From Paraburkholderia fungorum (GTDB lineage: Bacteria > Pseudomonadota > Gammaproteobacteria > Burkholderiales > Burkholderiaceae), in assembly GCF_902833645.1 (NCBI RefSeq), contig NZ_CADFGE010000017.1, positions 62,001 through 126,000 of the forward strand: a stretch of DNA of 64,000 nt. Reading direction: 5' to 3'. The translations under genes and the position numbers were made by a program. The notes beneath the pieces were generated by a model. It had not been told where the DNA came from and did no database searches. It saw only the letters and a program-made list of their open reading frames with translations. The stretch's first letter is position 1, and each line of letters starts with the position of its first letter. Positions 1 through 8,377 of the stretch are shown piece by piece.

Positions 1-1
1 G

Positions 2-589
2 ATCTGGAAAGACGGCCAGAACCTGTTCGCGGGCAATGGTTACGCAGGTCTGTCGGAATTCGCGCTGTTCTACATCGGCGGCATCATCAAGCATGCTCGC
101 GCGCTGAACGCGATCACGAACCCGTCGACGAACTCGTACAAGCGTCTCGTGCCGCACTTCGAAGCACCGGTCAAGCTGGCTTACTCGGCACGTAACCGTT
201 CGGCTTCGATCCGCATTCCGCACGTGTCGAATCCGAAGGGCCGCCGTATCGAAACGCGTTTCCCGGATCCGATGGCGAATCCGTATCTGTGCTTCTCCGC
301 GCTGATGATGGCGGGTCTGGACGGCGTGCAGAACAAGATTCACCCGGGCGAAGCGGCCGACAAGAACCTGTACGACCTGCCGCCGGAAGAGGATGCAAAG
401 ATCCCGACCGTGTGTGCCGGCCTCGATCAGGCGCTCGACGCACTCGACGCAGATCGTGAGTTCCTGACGCGCGGTGGCGTGTTCACGGATTCGATGCTCG
501 ACGCGTACATCGAACTGAAGACGGGCGAGCTGCAACGCTATCGTCAGTCGGTGCACCCGATCGAATTCGAAATGTACTACTCGCTGTAA
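2..589 (+). CDS. glnA: Glutamine synthetase, C-terminal part (5' end outside window)
   Basis: The frame is open from the window edge to TAA at 587-589 and encodes about 195 residues. It matches the C-terminal catalytic half of type I glutamine synthetase, which makes glutamine from glutamate, ammonia and ATP in the cytoplasm. Visible family segments are NLFAGNGYAGLSE, the ITNPSTNSYKRLVP loop, the ARNRSASIRIP strand that lines the active site, and RRIETRFPDPMANPYL. The end EFEMYYSL is typical of proteobacterial GlnA. The adenylylated tyrosine loop (NLYDLPPEE) is present, so adenylylation control is expected. A strong hairpin terminator follows and glnL-glnG lie downstream, the usual ntr arrangement. 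The start, promoter and N-terminal domain are not in the window. Confidence 0.97.
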   Translation: MWKDGQNLFAGNGYAGLSEFALFYIGGIIKHARALNAITNPSTNSYKRLVPHFEAPVKLAYSARNRSASIRIPHVSNPKGRRIETRFPDPMANPYLCFSALMMAGLDGVQNKIHPGEAADKNLYDLPPEEDAKIPTVCAGLDQALDALDADREFLTRGGVFTDSMLDAYIELKTGELQRYRQSVHPIEFEMYYSL

Positions 590-655
590 GCGGCAATGGC
601 GCTTCGCCCTTCAAACGGCGAGGCGTTTTGCCCGACGCTCGCGATCGGTCACGAA

Positions 656-680
656 GGGACGGCGGCGCCGTCCCTTTTTT
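656..680 (+). terminator. Rho-independent terminator of glnA
   Basis: A perfect 8-bp stem (GGGACGGC, 656-663, with GCCGTCCC, 667-674) with a 3-nt loop is followed by six T. It lies 67 bases after the glnA stop. It should end most glnA transcripts and so set glnL-glnG expression apart from glnA. Confidence 0.9.
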
Positions 681-789
681 GTTGGACCCGAATCCGTCTA
701 CTTTCGACGTGCGCGGCGTGAAAGCAATGGAAGCAGGCAATAAGCGGTACACCTGATTTATCACCATCTCCTATCGGCCAGACTGCAAG

Positions 790-1932
790 ATGGTTCTGAA
801 GAATCTGATGAAGGCAAGGAAAGGGCACGAGCAGACGCTCTCTGAGGATGCTCAGCTAGTGAGTTCCGGCTTGCTGCCGGGCTTCGAGGCATTGCCCACG
901 GTTGTGCTGGTGCTCGAAAAGCGCACGCTGCGGGTGGTGTTTGCGAACCCATCGGCGGAGTCGATGCTCGAGTTGTCGCGCAGGCAACTGACGCAGATGG
1001 CGTGGCAGGACATCTTCTCGAATGCCAGCGAACTGGTCGAGACCATCTCCGCGATCGCTGCCAACCGTTTTCACGCGACCCATCTGGACGCCATACTCGA
1101 GCGCCCTGGCCACGAGCCGCTGCATGTGCATGCGATCGTCGGTTTTCTGGAAAGCGCGCAAGACTACGTGCTGCTCGAACTGTTCGAAAACGAGCGGCAT
1201 TTACGCTCCGATCGTGAGGAGCGCATCAATGACCTCACGGCGGTCAACAAACAATTGATCCGGAATCTCGCGCACGAGATCAAGAATCCGCTCGGCGGGA
1301 TTCGCGGCGCGGCGCAACTGCTCGAGTTCGAACTCGGCGAGCGTGAGCGCGACGAGTTGCGCGAGTACACGCAGGTGATCATCAAGGAATCGGACCGGCT
1401 GCAAACGCTGGTCGATCGCCTGCTGGAGCCGCACCGTCATCCGCATATCGTCGGCGACGTGAATATTCACGAGGTATGTGAGCGCGTGCGCCAGGTGATT
1501 CTCGCGGAGTTTCCGCGCGGTCTCACGATCGAACGCGATTACGACGTGAGCGTGCCGGACCTGCGCGGCGACAAGGAGCAACTGATCCAGGCGCTGCTGA
1601 ATATCGTGCGCAACGCGGCGGAAGCATTGCGTGAACGCATCTCGCAAGGCGACGCGCGCATCGAATTGCGCACGCGCATTGCACGCAAGATCACTGTGTC
1701 GAAACGCTTATGTAAGCTGGCACTGGACTTGCATATCACTGACAACGGCCCAGGCATTCCCGAGGAAATCCGTGACCGCATTTTCTACCCGCTCGTTTCG
1801 GGGCGCGAGGATGGCAGCGGTCTCGGCTTGACGCTCGCGCAGACCTTCGTGCAACAACACGACGGACTGATCGAAGTGGAAAGCCGGCCGGGTCATACCG
1901 AGTTTCAGATTCTGCTGCCGCTCGACTGCTAA
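790..1932 (+). CDS. glnL: Nitrogen regulation sensor histidine kinase NtrB
   Basis: A 380-residue soluble kinase that phosphorylates NtrC under nitrogen limitation and, with PII, dephosphorylates it when nitrogen is plentiful. An N-terminal PAS-like sensor covers about residues 30-130. The HisKA box NLAHEIKNPLGG puts the phospho-acceptor at His162. N-box (NIVRNAAEAL), G1 (DNGPGIP) and G2 (GSGLGLTLAQ) motifs form the ATPase domain. There is no membrane segment, as expected for NtrB. It sits between glnA and glnG. No strong Shine-Dalgarno precedes ATG 790; ATG at 808 is an alternative start. Length is slightly above the enterobacterial 349 residues. Confidence 0.95.
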   Translation: MVLKNLMKARKGHEQTLSEDAQLVSSGLLPGFEALPTVVLVLEKRTLRVVFANPSAESMLELSRRQLTQMAWQDIFSNASELVETISAIAANRFHATHLDAILERPGHEPLHVHAIVGFLESAQDYVLLELFENERHLRSDREERINDLTAVNKQLIRNLAHEIKNPLGGIRGAAQLLEFELGERERDELREYTQVIIKESDRLQTLVDRLLEPHRHPHIVGDVNIHEVCERVRQVILAEFPRGLTIERDYDVSVPDLRGDKEQLIQALLNIVRNAAEALRERISQGDARIELRTRIARKITVSKRLCKLALDLHITDNGPGIPEEIRDRIFYPLVSGREDGSGLGLTLAQTFVQQHDGLIEVESRPGHTEFQILLPLDC

Positions 1933-1945
1933 CACCACAGACCCA

Positions 1946-2028
1946 GTGAGAAAACGCCGGGCCGCCCCAAGTTTTCTCACCCCCTCGGGGCCTGGCGCAA
2001 AACGACAGGTTTGGGGGCTCCTTCAAGA
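1946..2028. repeat. REP-like intergenic element between glnL and glnG
   Basis: A perfect 10-bp inverted repeat (GTGAGAAAAC at 1946-1955, GTTTTCTCAC at 1971-1980) encloses GCCGGGCCGCCCCAAG. CCCCCTCGGGG and a GGTTTGGGGGCTCC tail follow. The combination of GGGCCGCCCCAAG, CCCCCTCGGGG and a GGGGGC end resembles an intergenic repeat I recall from many Burkholderiales genomes. Its multicopy nature is recollection, since only one copy is in this window. It fills nearly the whole glnL-glnG gap. Confidence 0.55.
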
Positions 2029-2044
2029 CTTCTGAACGACCTAT

Positions 2045-3562
2045 ATGAAGCCGATCTGGATAGTAGACGACGATCAATCGATTCGCTGGGTGCTCGAAAA
2101 AGCGCTCGCCCGCGAAAACTTCGCGACCCGCAGCTTCGCGAACGTGCGCGAGGCTTCCACGGCGCTCGATCACGAAAGCCCCCAGGTGCTGGTGTCCGAC
2201 ATCAGGATGCCTGGCGGCTCCGGCCTTGAACTGCTGCAAACCGTGCGTGACAAGGTGCCGGGTTTGCCCGTCATCATCATGACTGCGTTCTCGGACCTGG
2301 ACAGCGCGGTCGCCGCATTCCAGGGCGGTGCGTTTGAATACCTCGCCAAACCGTTCGACGTCGACAAGGCGGTCGAGCTGATCCGCCGCGCGGTGGACGA
2401 AAGTATGCGCGGCGAGCAGACCTGGGACGACCGCGTCGCCGATGCACCAGAAATGCTCGGCCAGGCGCCGGCGATGCAGGACATGTTTCGTGCGATCGGC
2501 CGGCTGTCGCATTCCGCGGCTACCGTGCTCATTACCGGCGAATCAGGCACCGGGAAGGAACTTGTCGCGCGCGCGTTGCACCGACATAGCCCACGCGCGA
2601 ACGGTCCGTTCATCGCGTTGAATACCGCGGCGATCCCGAAGGATCTGCTGGAGTCCGAACTGTTCGGTCACGAGCGCGGTGCGTTTACCGGCGCACAGGC
2701 GATGCGCCAGGGGCGCTTCGAGCAGGCCGAAAACGGTACGCTGTTTCTCGATGAAATCGGCGACATGCCGTTCGATTTGCAGACGCGCCTGTTGCGCGTG
2801 CTCTCGGACGGGCAGTTCTACCGCGTCGGTGGCCACAATCCGTTGCGCGCCAACGTGCGCGTGATCGCGGCGACGCACCAGAATCTCGAATCGCGCGTGC
2901 GGCAGGGCCTGTTTCGCGAGGATTTGTATCACCGCCTCAATGTGATCCGCTTGCGTCTGCCCGCATTGCGCGAGCGCAGCGAAGACATTCCGCTGCTCAC
3001 GCGGCATTTCCTGCAAAAGAGCGCGCGCGATCTGGGCGTGGAGCCCAAGCGCGTGTCTGAAGATGCGCTCGCTTATCTGGCCTCGCTGCCGTTTCCGGGC
3101 AACGTGCGTCAACTGGAGAATCTCGCCAACTGGCTCACGGTAATGGCGCCGGCGCAGACCGTCGAGATCAAGGACTTGCCGCCCGATCTGGGGCCCGCGC
3201 AGTCCGGTGCAAGCGAGTTCGCGGGCAGCGGCAGTGGCGTGGCCGGCACGGGTGAAGCGGGCGTTGCCGGCGGCGCGCCGATCAACGGCGGCAACGCGCT
3301 CGCCCATCCGGCCGGCGCTGCCGGCATGCCTGTCGCGAGCGCCGTCGCCGCCTGGGAAGGCGGCTTGCGCACGGAAGTCGCGCGGATGCTGCGCGAGAAT
3401 GCGGCCGACGTCATGGACGAACTTGCGCGCCGTTTCGAAGCGGCGGTGATTCGCGAGGCGCTGGACTTCACGCGCGGACGCAAGGTGGAGGCGGCGGAGC
3501 GCCTCGGCATCGGTCGCAATACGATTACGCGCAAGATTCAGGAACTCAATCTCGAGCCCTGA
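2045..3562 (+). CDS. glnG: Nitrogen regulation response regulator NtrC
   Basis: A 505-residue sigma-54 activator, partner of the upstream kinase. The receiver domain (residues 1-120) has acidic residues DDD 8-10, phospho-acceptor Asp52 (SDIRMPG) and the KPFD lysine. The AAA+ domain carries Walker A GESGTGKE, the sigma-54 contact loop GAFTGA and Walker B LFLDEIGD. A Fis-type HTH ends the protein (VEAAERLGIGRNTITRKIQEL). Odd point: the linker between AAA+ and HTH (about 385-440) is a Gly/Ala-rich low-complexity stretch, which explains why it is longer than the 469-residue E. coli protein. Start ATG 2045 gives the canonical MKPIWIVDDD N-terminus. Confidence 0.97.
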   Translation: MKPIWIVDDDQSIRWVLEKALARENFATRSFANVREASTALDHESPQVLVSDIRMPGGSGLELLQTVRDKVPGLPVIIMTAFSDLDSAVAAFQGGAFEYLAKPFDVDKAVELIRRAVDESMRGEQTWDDRVADAPEMLGQAPAMQDMFRAIGRLSHSAATVLITGESGTGKELVARALHRHSPRANGPFIALNTAAIPKDLLESELFGHERGAFTGAQAMRQGRFEQAENGTLFLDEIGDMPFDLQTRLLRVLSDGQFYRVGGHNPLRANVRVIAATHQNLESRVRQGLFREDLYHRLNVIRLRLPALRERSEDIPLLTRHFLQKSARDLGVEPKRVSEDALAYLASLPFPGNVRQLENLANWLTVMAPAQTVEIKDLPPDLGPAQSGASEFAGSGSGVAGTGEAGVAGGAPINGGNALAHPAGAAGMPVASAVAAWEGGLRTEVARMLRENAADVMDELARRFEAAVIREALDFTRGRKVEAAERLGIGRNTITRKIQELNLEP

Positions 3563-3668
3563 GGCTTGCGAGTGAGCGGGGCGGCGCCAGCCGCTCCCGC
3601 TCGTCGCATCAAAGGCGTTCAGGCGCACGCAAGGCATAATCGACGCTGTTTTCATTCGACAGCTGACG

Positions 3669-5795
3669 ATGCCTGATTCTCGCGTTCCTCCCGGTCCTCC
3701 CGGTCCTTTCCCCTGGCCGCTTTCCCCCGATCCCTTTCTGTCGCTCGAGGCGCTCGACGACCCCGGCGCGCTCGCGTGGGTCGAGGCACAGAATGCGCGC
3801 ACGCGTGCCGCATGGTGCAGCGGCGCGGAATTCGAGTCGCTCAAACAGCGGCTTGCCGATGCTTATCTGCCGCGTGAGCGTCCGGTCATTCCCGATCGCT
3901 GGAAGGACTGGGCCTACGATCTGTGGCAGGACGAACGCAATCCCAAGGGCATCTGGCGACGCACGACGTGGGCGGCCTGGCGTAGTGGCGCGCCGGTCTG
4001 GCAGAACCTGCTCGACTTCGACGCGCTCGGTGCGGCCGAAGGCACGCCGTGGGTCTGTGCCGAACTCGACATTCTTTATCCGGATGGCGATCGGGCGCTG
4101 ATCACACTGTCGCCGGGCGGCTCGGATGCGTTGGTGGTACGCGAGTTCGACATCGACGCGCAACGTTTTGTCGACGACGGGTTCGTGATTGCGAAGGCCG
4201 GCAAGCACACGGCGTCGTGGATCGATCGGGATACGCTGTATGTCGGCTGGGACAATGGCCGCAAGACGCTGACGCGCTCCGGCTATCCGCGCGAAGTGCG
4301 GCGTTGGGCGCGGGGCAGTGCGCTGGCGGATGCGCCGGTGGTCTTCAAGGGCGCGTTCGGCGACATCGGCGTGGAGGCGCACTACGATCCGCTCGAGCAG
4401 CGCCACACGGTGGTGCGCAGCGTCGATTTCTTCGACTCGCACACGTATTACCTCGAGAGGGCTGAGGGCGCGGCGAACGGTGCCGATGTCTGGCGACAGT
4501 ACGACTTGCCGTCGCACGTCGCTGCAGGCGGCTGGGAAGGCTGGCTGCTGCTCGAGCCGCGCCTCGATTGGGACTGCAACGGTGTGCGCTATCCGGGCGG
4601 CGCGCTGCTGGCGATTCGTGAAGCCGCGTTCCTGCGTGGCGAGCGCGACGTGGTGCCACTTTTCACGCCGACCGCGCAAACCTCCGCCTGCGAGTGGACG
4701 CACACGCGCAATTACCTGATCGTGTCGTACCTGGAAGATGTACAGAGCAAAACCTCGCTGTGGATTCCGTCGCAAGCGGCGGATGAGACCTGGCATTGGC
4801 AGCAGCGCCTCTTTCCGTCGCGTGACGACGTGCAAGCCGATATCTCGCCCGTCGAGCCGACGCTGAACGATGAAGTATTCGTCGATACCGACGATTATTT
4901 GCAGCCGCCTGCATACTGGCTCACCGATCTCGCGCAGGACGACCTGAGTGATTGGACCTTGGTTGACCGCTGGCCGACTCAGTTCGACGCGGCACCGTTC
5001 GCGGTGACGCGTGGGCATGCGGTGTCGGCGGACGGTACACGAGTGCCGTATACCGTGATCGGGCCGCGGGTTGCACAAGACGCTGCGCAGCCGCCGCGCC
5101 CATGCCTGCTCAACGGCTACGGCGGTTTCGCGATTCCGCTGCTTCCGGGCTATCTGACCGGGCAGGGCATTGGCTGGCTCGCGCGCGGCGGCGTCTATGT
5201 GGTCGCGCATATTCGCGGCGGTGGCGAGTTCGGCACGCGCTGGCATACGGCGGCGCAAGGCGAGCATCGGCAGCGCGCGTTCGACGATTTCATCGCGGTG
5301 GCCGAGGCGCTCATCAGCACAGGCGTGACCAGCGCGGCGCAACTCGGCATTCAGGGTGGCAGCAACGGTGGCCTGCTGGTCGCGGCGTGCATGGTGCAGC
5401 GGCCCGAGTTGTTCGGCGCGGTAGTCTGCGAGGTGCCGCTGCTCGACATGAGCCGCTATCACCTGCTGCACGCAGGCGCGTCGTGGATCGATGAATACGG
5501 CGATCCGGACGAGCCCGGCGAGGCGCGCGTGCTGGCGGCTTACTCGCCCTATCACCGTGTGAGCGCGGACGTGGCGTATCCGCCGGTGCTGTTCACTACG
5601 TCGACGGCAGACGACCGTGTGCATCCGGGACACGCGCGCAAGATGGCCGCGCGCATGCAGGCGCTGGGTGCGCAAAGGGTCTGGTATCGCGAGAACACGG
5701 AAGGGGGCCACGGCGGCTCCGATGAACTGGAGCAGGCCGAACATGACGCGATGGTGTTCGAGTTCCTGTGGCGCTGTCTGAACGGGCCGGCGTAG
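3669..5795 (+). CDS. Prolyl oligopeptidase family (S9) serine peptidase
   Basis: A 708-residue S9A-type peptidase, predicted to cleave short peptides. The N-terminal half (to about residue 420) is the beta-propeller gate. The C-terminal half is an alpha/beta hydrolase with nucleophile Ser565 in GGSNGG, an Asp at 648-649 in TADDRVHP and His681 in EGGHGG. The oxyanion segment HIRGGGEFG is present. No signal peptide is evident, so it is probably cytoplasmic. It is a single gene, convergent with xthA only 40 bases away. Substrate specificity cannot be read from sequence; oligopeptidase B is less likely because the propeller sequence is not typical. Confidence 0.92.
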   Translation: MPDSRVPPGPPGPFPWPLSPDPFLSLEALDDPGALAWVEAQNARTRAAWCSGAEFESLKQRLADAYLPRERPVIPDRWKDWAYDLWQDERNPKGIWRRTTWAAWRSGAPVWQNLLDFDALGAAEGTPWVCAELDILYPDGDRALITLSPGGSDALVVREFDIDAQRFVDDGFVIAKAGKHTASWIDRDTLYVGWDNGRKTLTRSGYPREVRRWARGSALADAPVVFKGAFGDIGVEAHYDPLEQRHTVVRSVDFFDSHTYYLERAEGAANGADVWRQYDLPSHVAAGGWEGWLLLEPRLDWDCNGVRYPGGALLAIREAAFLRGERDVVPLFTPTAQTSACEWTHTRNYLIVSYLEDVQSKTSLWIPSQAADETWHWQQRLFPSRDDVQADISPVEPTLNDEVFVDTDDYLQPPAYWLTDLAQDDLSDWTLVDRWPTQFDAAPFAVTRGHAVSADGTRVPYTVIGPRVAQDAAQPPRPCLLNGYGGFAIPLLPGYLTGQGIGWLARGGVYVVAHIRGGGEFGTRWHTAAQGEHRQRAFDDFIAVAEALISTGVTSAAQLGIQGGSNGGLLVAACMVQRPELFGAVVCEVPLLDMSRYHLLHAGASWIDEYGDPDEPGEARVLAAYSPYHRVSADVAYPPVLFTTSTADDRVHPGHARKMAARMQALGAQRVWYRENTEGGHGGSDELEQAEHDAMVFEFLWRCLNGPA

Positions 5796-5835
5796 GTCTC
5801 GCCGGTCGTGAGTTCAGCCGATCCTCAGCCGATGT

Positions 5836-6612
5836 TCAGCCAAGCTGCGCGACGACCGGTGCGTGATCCGACGGCTGATCCCATTTGCGCGGCACCTTGT
5901 CGACATCGCACGACGAGCATAGCGGGGCGAGCGCTTTCGAGAGCAGAATGTGGTCGATACGCAGCCCCGCATTGCGGCGGAACGCCATCATCCGGTAATC
6001 CCACCACGAGTAGATCTTTTCCGGCTGCTCGAACTGGCGGAAGGCATCGACGAGACCGAGATCGATCAGCCGCGCGAACTCGGCGCGCTCTTCGGGCGAC
6101 ACCAGATTCTGACCTTCCCACGCTTTCGGATCGTGCACGTCGCGATCTTCCGGCGCGATGTTGTAGTCGCCGAGCAGCGCGAGTTTCGGATGCAGCGCCA
6201 TTTCACTCGCGACCCAGTCGTGCAGTGCGGCGAGCCAGTTCAGCTTGTAGGCGAATTTGTCGGTTCCCGGCGCCTGGCCGTTCGGGAAATACGCGGAGAT
6301 GACGCGCACGCCTTCGACAGTCGCGGCGATCACGCGTTGCTGCGGATCGTCGAACCCGGGGATATTACGCACGATGCCGGTTTCGTCGACGCTCAGGCCG
6401 TCGCGCACCAGGATGCCGACGCCGTTATAGGTCTTCTGGCCCGCGAACCAGCTGCGATAGCCTTTTTCTTCGAGCTCGGCGCGAGGGAATTTGTCGTCGG
6501 TCAGTTTCAGTTCCTGCAGGCACAACACATCCGTCTGGCTGGTTTCGAGCCAGTCGACGACGTGTTGCAGACGCACTTTCAGGGAGTTGACGTTCCACGT
6601 GGCGATTTTCAT
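5836..6612 (-). CDS. xthA: Exodeoxyribonuclease III
   Basis: 258 residues starting MKIATWNVNSLKVR, the standard ExoIII N-terminus, so ATG 6612 is chosen over an upstream in-frame codon. The enzyme is a Mg-dependent AP endonuclease and 3'-5' exonuclease in base excision repair. Signatures of the EEP fold are all present: the metal-binding Glu in LQELKLTD, the catalytic GDYNIAPEDRDVHDP segment, the WWDYR loop and the terminal SDHAPV active-site His. Length equals the usual 255-268 residues. It is a single gene, convergent with the S9 peptidase. Confidence 0.95.
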   Translation of the reverse strand: MKIATWNVNSLKVRLQHVVDWLETSQTDVLCLQELKLTDDKFPRAELEEKGYRSWFAGQKTYNGVGILVRDGLSVDETGIVRNIPGFDDPQQRVIAATVEGVRVISAYFPNGQAPGTDKFAYKLNWLAALHDWVASEMALHPKLALLGDYNIAPEDRDVHDPKAWEGQNLVSPEERAEFARLIDLGLVDAFRQFEQPEKIYSWWDYRMMAFRRNAGLRIDHILLSKALAPLCSSCDVDKVPRKWDQPSDHAPVVAQLG

Positions 6613-6875
6613 GAGGTTCTCACATTCTTGCTGAGCGAGGCTTGTGGCATGCTGCCCCGGCATTTTTGCGTTTTTCCGCTTTAACGGCTACCCCGTCTCC
6701 ATCCGGCGGCCCGGATTCGGGTTGGCGGGAGCGGGTCGATTCCAATAGTTCCGCATCTTATCGCGCGAGACGGGCGACCGTGAAAATTGCCTCGGCGGCC
6801 GCAAAAAATAAAAGCGCGCCCACGTCACGCCCCGGCGTATAGTGGGCTCACATCTACGCGCACCGAGGATCCATC

Positions 6876-7163
6876 ATGGCTCAAACTTATCCAGCCCTTT
6901 ATAAGGACTTCGAAGTGCATCCGTTGGTGTTTTCGCGGGAGTTCGACAAGTTCGACGGTCACAAGCGTCATGCCGAAGGTTACGACGTTGCGGTACGCGT
7001 CTGCCGGCCGGGCGCGATCAGCGGCTCGAAGGCGAGCCGCGTATTCCGTCTCGTCCTCGCGTCCACGTTCTCCGATTTCGGCGTGGCGAAACGTAGCGCG
7101 AGTCAGTATGGCGCGGACATCATCGACGGCAAGGTGGAAGGCGCGACGGTCCAGGATCTGTGA
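6876..7163 (+). CDS. Small conserved-looking hypothetical protein (95 aa)
   Basis: I do not recognise a named family. The ORF has a good ribosome site (GAGGA six bases before ATG) and a TATAGT box near 6837. Its codon use matches its neighbours. The product is soluble and basic-to-neutral, with no signal peptide or membrane segment. Its second half (SRVFRLVLASTFSDFGVAKRS, then QYGADIIDGKVEGATV) reads like a compact alpha/beta domain. It stands alone between xthA and the initiator tRNA. Coding status is well supported; function is unknown. Confidence 0.7.
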   Translation: MAQTYPALYKDFEVHPLVFSREFDKFDGHKRHAEGYDVAVRVCRPGAISGSKASRVFRLVLASTFSDFGVAKRSASQYGADIIDGKVEGATVQDL

Positions 7164-7258
7164 GTGGTCCGCTTACGTGCAGCATCCCTATGCTGCATGA
7201 AAACGAACACGCGCCAAGCTTCGTCGGCAATTATTTCAGTCTTATTTCGCCGGATTGT

Positions 7259-7287
7259 TTGACGTCTCGCACACGACCCGATATACT
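7259..7287 (+). promoter_or_regulatory. Sigma-70 promoter of the initiator tRNA
   Basis: TTGACG (7259-7264) and TATACT (7282-7287) are separated by exactly 17 bases. Predicted transcription start is about 7294, just six bases before the mature tRNA 5' end. This is the best promoter match in the window, as expected for a stable RNA gene. Confidence 0.85.
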
Positions 7288-7299
7288 CTTTTTCTCTGA

Positions 7300-7376
<77 letters not shown>

Positions 7377-7386
7377 AGTATTGTTG

Positions 7387-7419
7387 AAAGCCCGCTAACG
7401 CAAGTTACGCGGGCTTTTT
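7387..7419 (+). terminator. Terminator of the tRNA-fMet gene
   Basis: A 9-bp stem AAAGCCCGC (7387-7395) / GCGGGCTTT (7409-7417), extended inside by TAAC/GTTA, is followed by a T run. It begins 11 bases after the tRNA CCA end. Confidence 0.9.
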
Positions 7420-7477
7420 AACTTCCAACGTCCGTCACGTCCCTCAGCGCCTCTCATGCATGCGCACGCGCTTGCGT

Positions 7478-8176
7478 TCAGTCTGCCCCGATCGCCCATT
7501 CCACCGCAGCTTGCGCATGCAACGCAGTCGTGTCGAACACGGGTAACGCGGAATCTTCCGGCTTGATCAGCAGGGTGATTTCCGTGCAGCCGAGAATCAC
7601 CGCCTGCGCACCGCGCGCAGCGAGCCCTTCGATCACGCGCTGATACACCGCACGCGAAGCGTCGTTCACGTTCCCGTGGCACAGCTCGTCGTAGATGATG
7701 CGATGCACATCCGCGCGTCCCGCTTCATCGGGCACCAGTGTATCGAGGCCGTAACGCTCGTTCAGGCGGCCGGTGTAGAACGTCTGCTCCATCGTATAGC
7801 GCGTACCGAGCAGCCCAACCCGCTCGATTCCCGCGGCGCGCAGCGCGTCGCCGGTCGGATCGGCGATGTGCAGGAACGGTACCTCGATCGCCTGCTCGAT
7901 CGATTCATACACGCGATGCATCGTGTTGGTTGCGAGTATCACCAGATCGGCGCCGCCTCGTTCGAGTTGACGCGCGGCATCGGCCAGTTGGGCGCCGAGC
8001 GCGCTCCAGTCGCCGGCGCGCTGGCTGGCCTCGATCGGCGCGAAGTCGAGCGTCAGCATCAGGCTGCGAGCGTTGTGATGGCCGCCAAGACGCGCCTTCG
8101 CATGACGGTTCAGAAGCTTGTAGTACTCGGTGGACGATTCCCAGCTCATGCCGCCGATCACGCCGATGGTTTTCAT
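7478..8176 (-). CDS. Aspartate/glutamate racemase family protein (YgeA-like)
   Basis: 232 residues from ATG 8176, preceded by GGAG seven bases upstream; this start gives the family N-terminus MKTIGVIGGMSW. The product is a PLP-independent amino-acid racemase with two half-domains. In E. coli YgeA-type enzymes, as I recall, the catalytic pair is Thr83/Cys197 rather than two cysteines. Here LATNTMH places Thr at 83 and LGCTEI places Cys at 197, the same numbering. It is therefore more like the YgeA/L-Asp-Glu racemase group than classic aspartate racemase. Preferred substrate cannot be told. It is a single gene, divergent from the deaminase-like gene. Confidence 0.9.
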   Translation of the reverse strand: MKTIGVIGGMSWESSTEYYKLLNRHAKARLGGHHNARSLMLTLDFAPIEASQRAGDWSALGAQLADAARQLERGGADLVILATNTMHRVYESIEQAIEVPFLHIADPTGDALRAAGIERVGLLGTRYTMEQTFYTGRLNERYGLDTLVPDEAGRADVHRIIYDELCHGNVNDASRAVYQRVIEGLAARGAQAVILGCTEITLLIKPEDSALPVFDTTALHAQAAVEWAIGAD

Positions 8177-8377
8177 GGTCTTGCTCCGTGGATGGGTGGA
8201 TGTGAGGCATCGAGCGTTCGAAAAATCGAGTATAGGCGGCCACCCGTGCCGGCAGCCGGTACGGATTCCCTTCTGCTCGCCGGTACGGCGTCGCGTTAAA
8301 ACGCCGGCACGCACTTTCTGACGCCGATAGAATCGTAGTCACTCGAATAGCGGTCAACCAGCAACAGGGAGCGAACC

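Noticed and set aside
3609..5744. 711-codon frame antisense to the S9 peptidase
   Set aside because: Same antisense artefact; composition random and catalytic residues of the plus-strand gene are complete.
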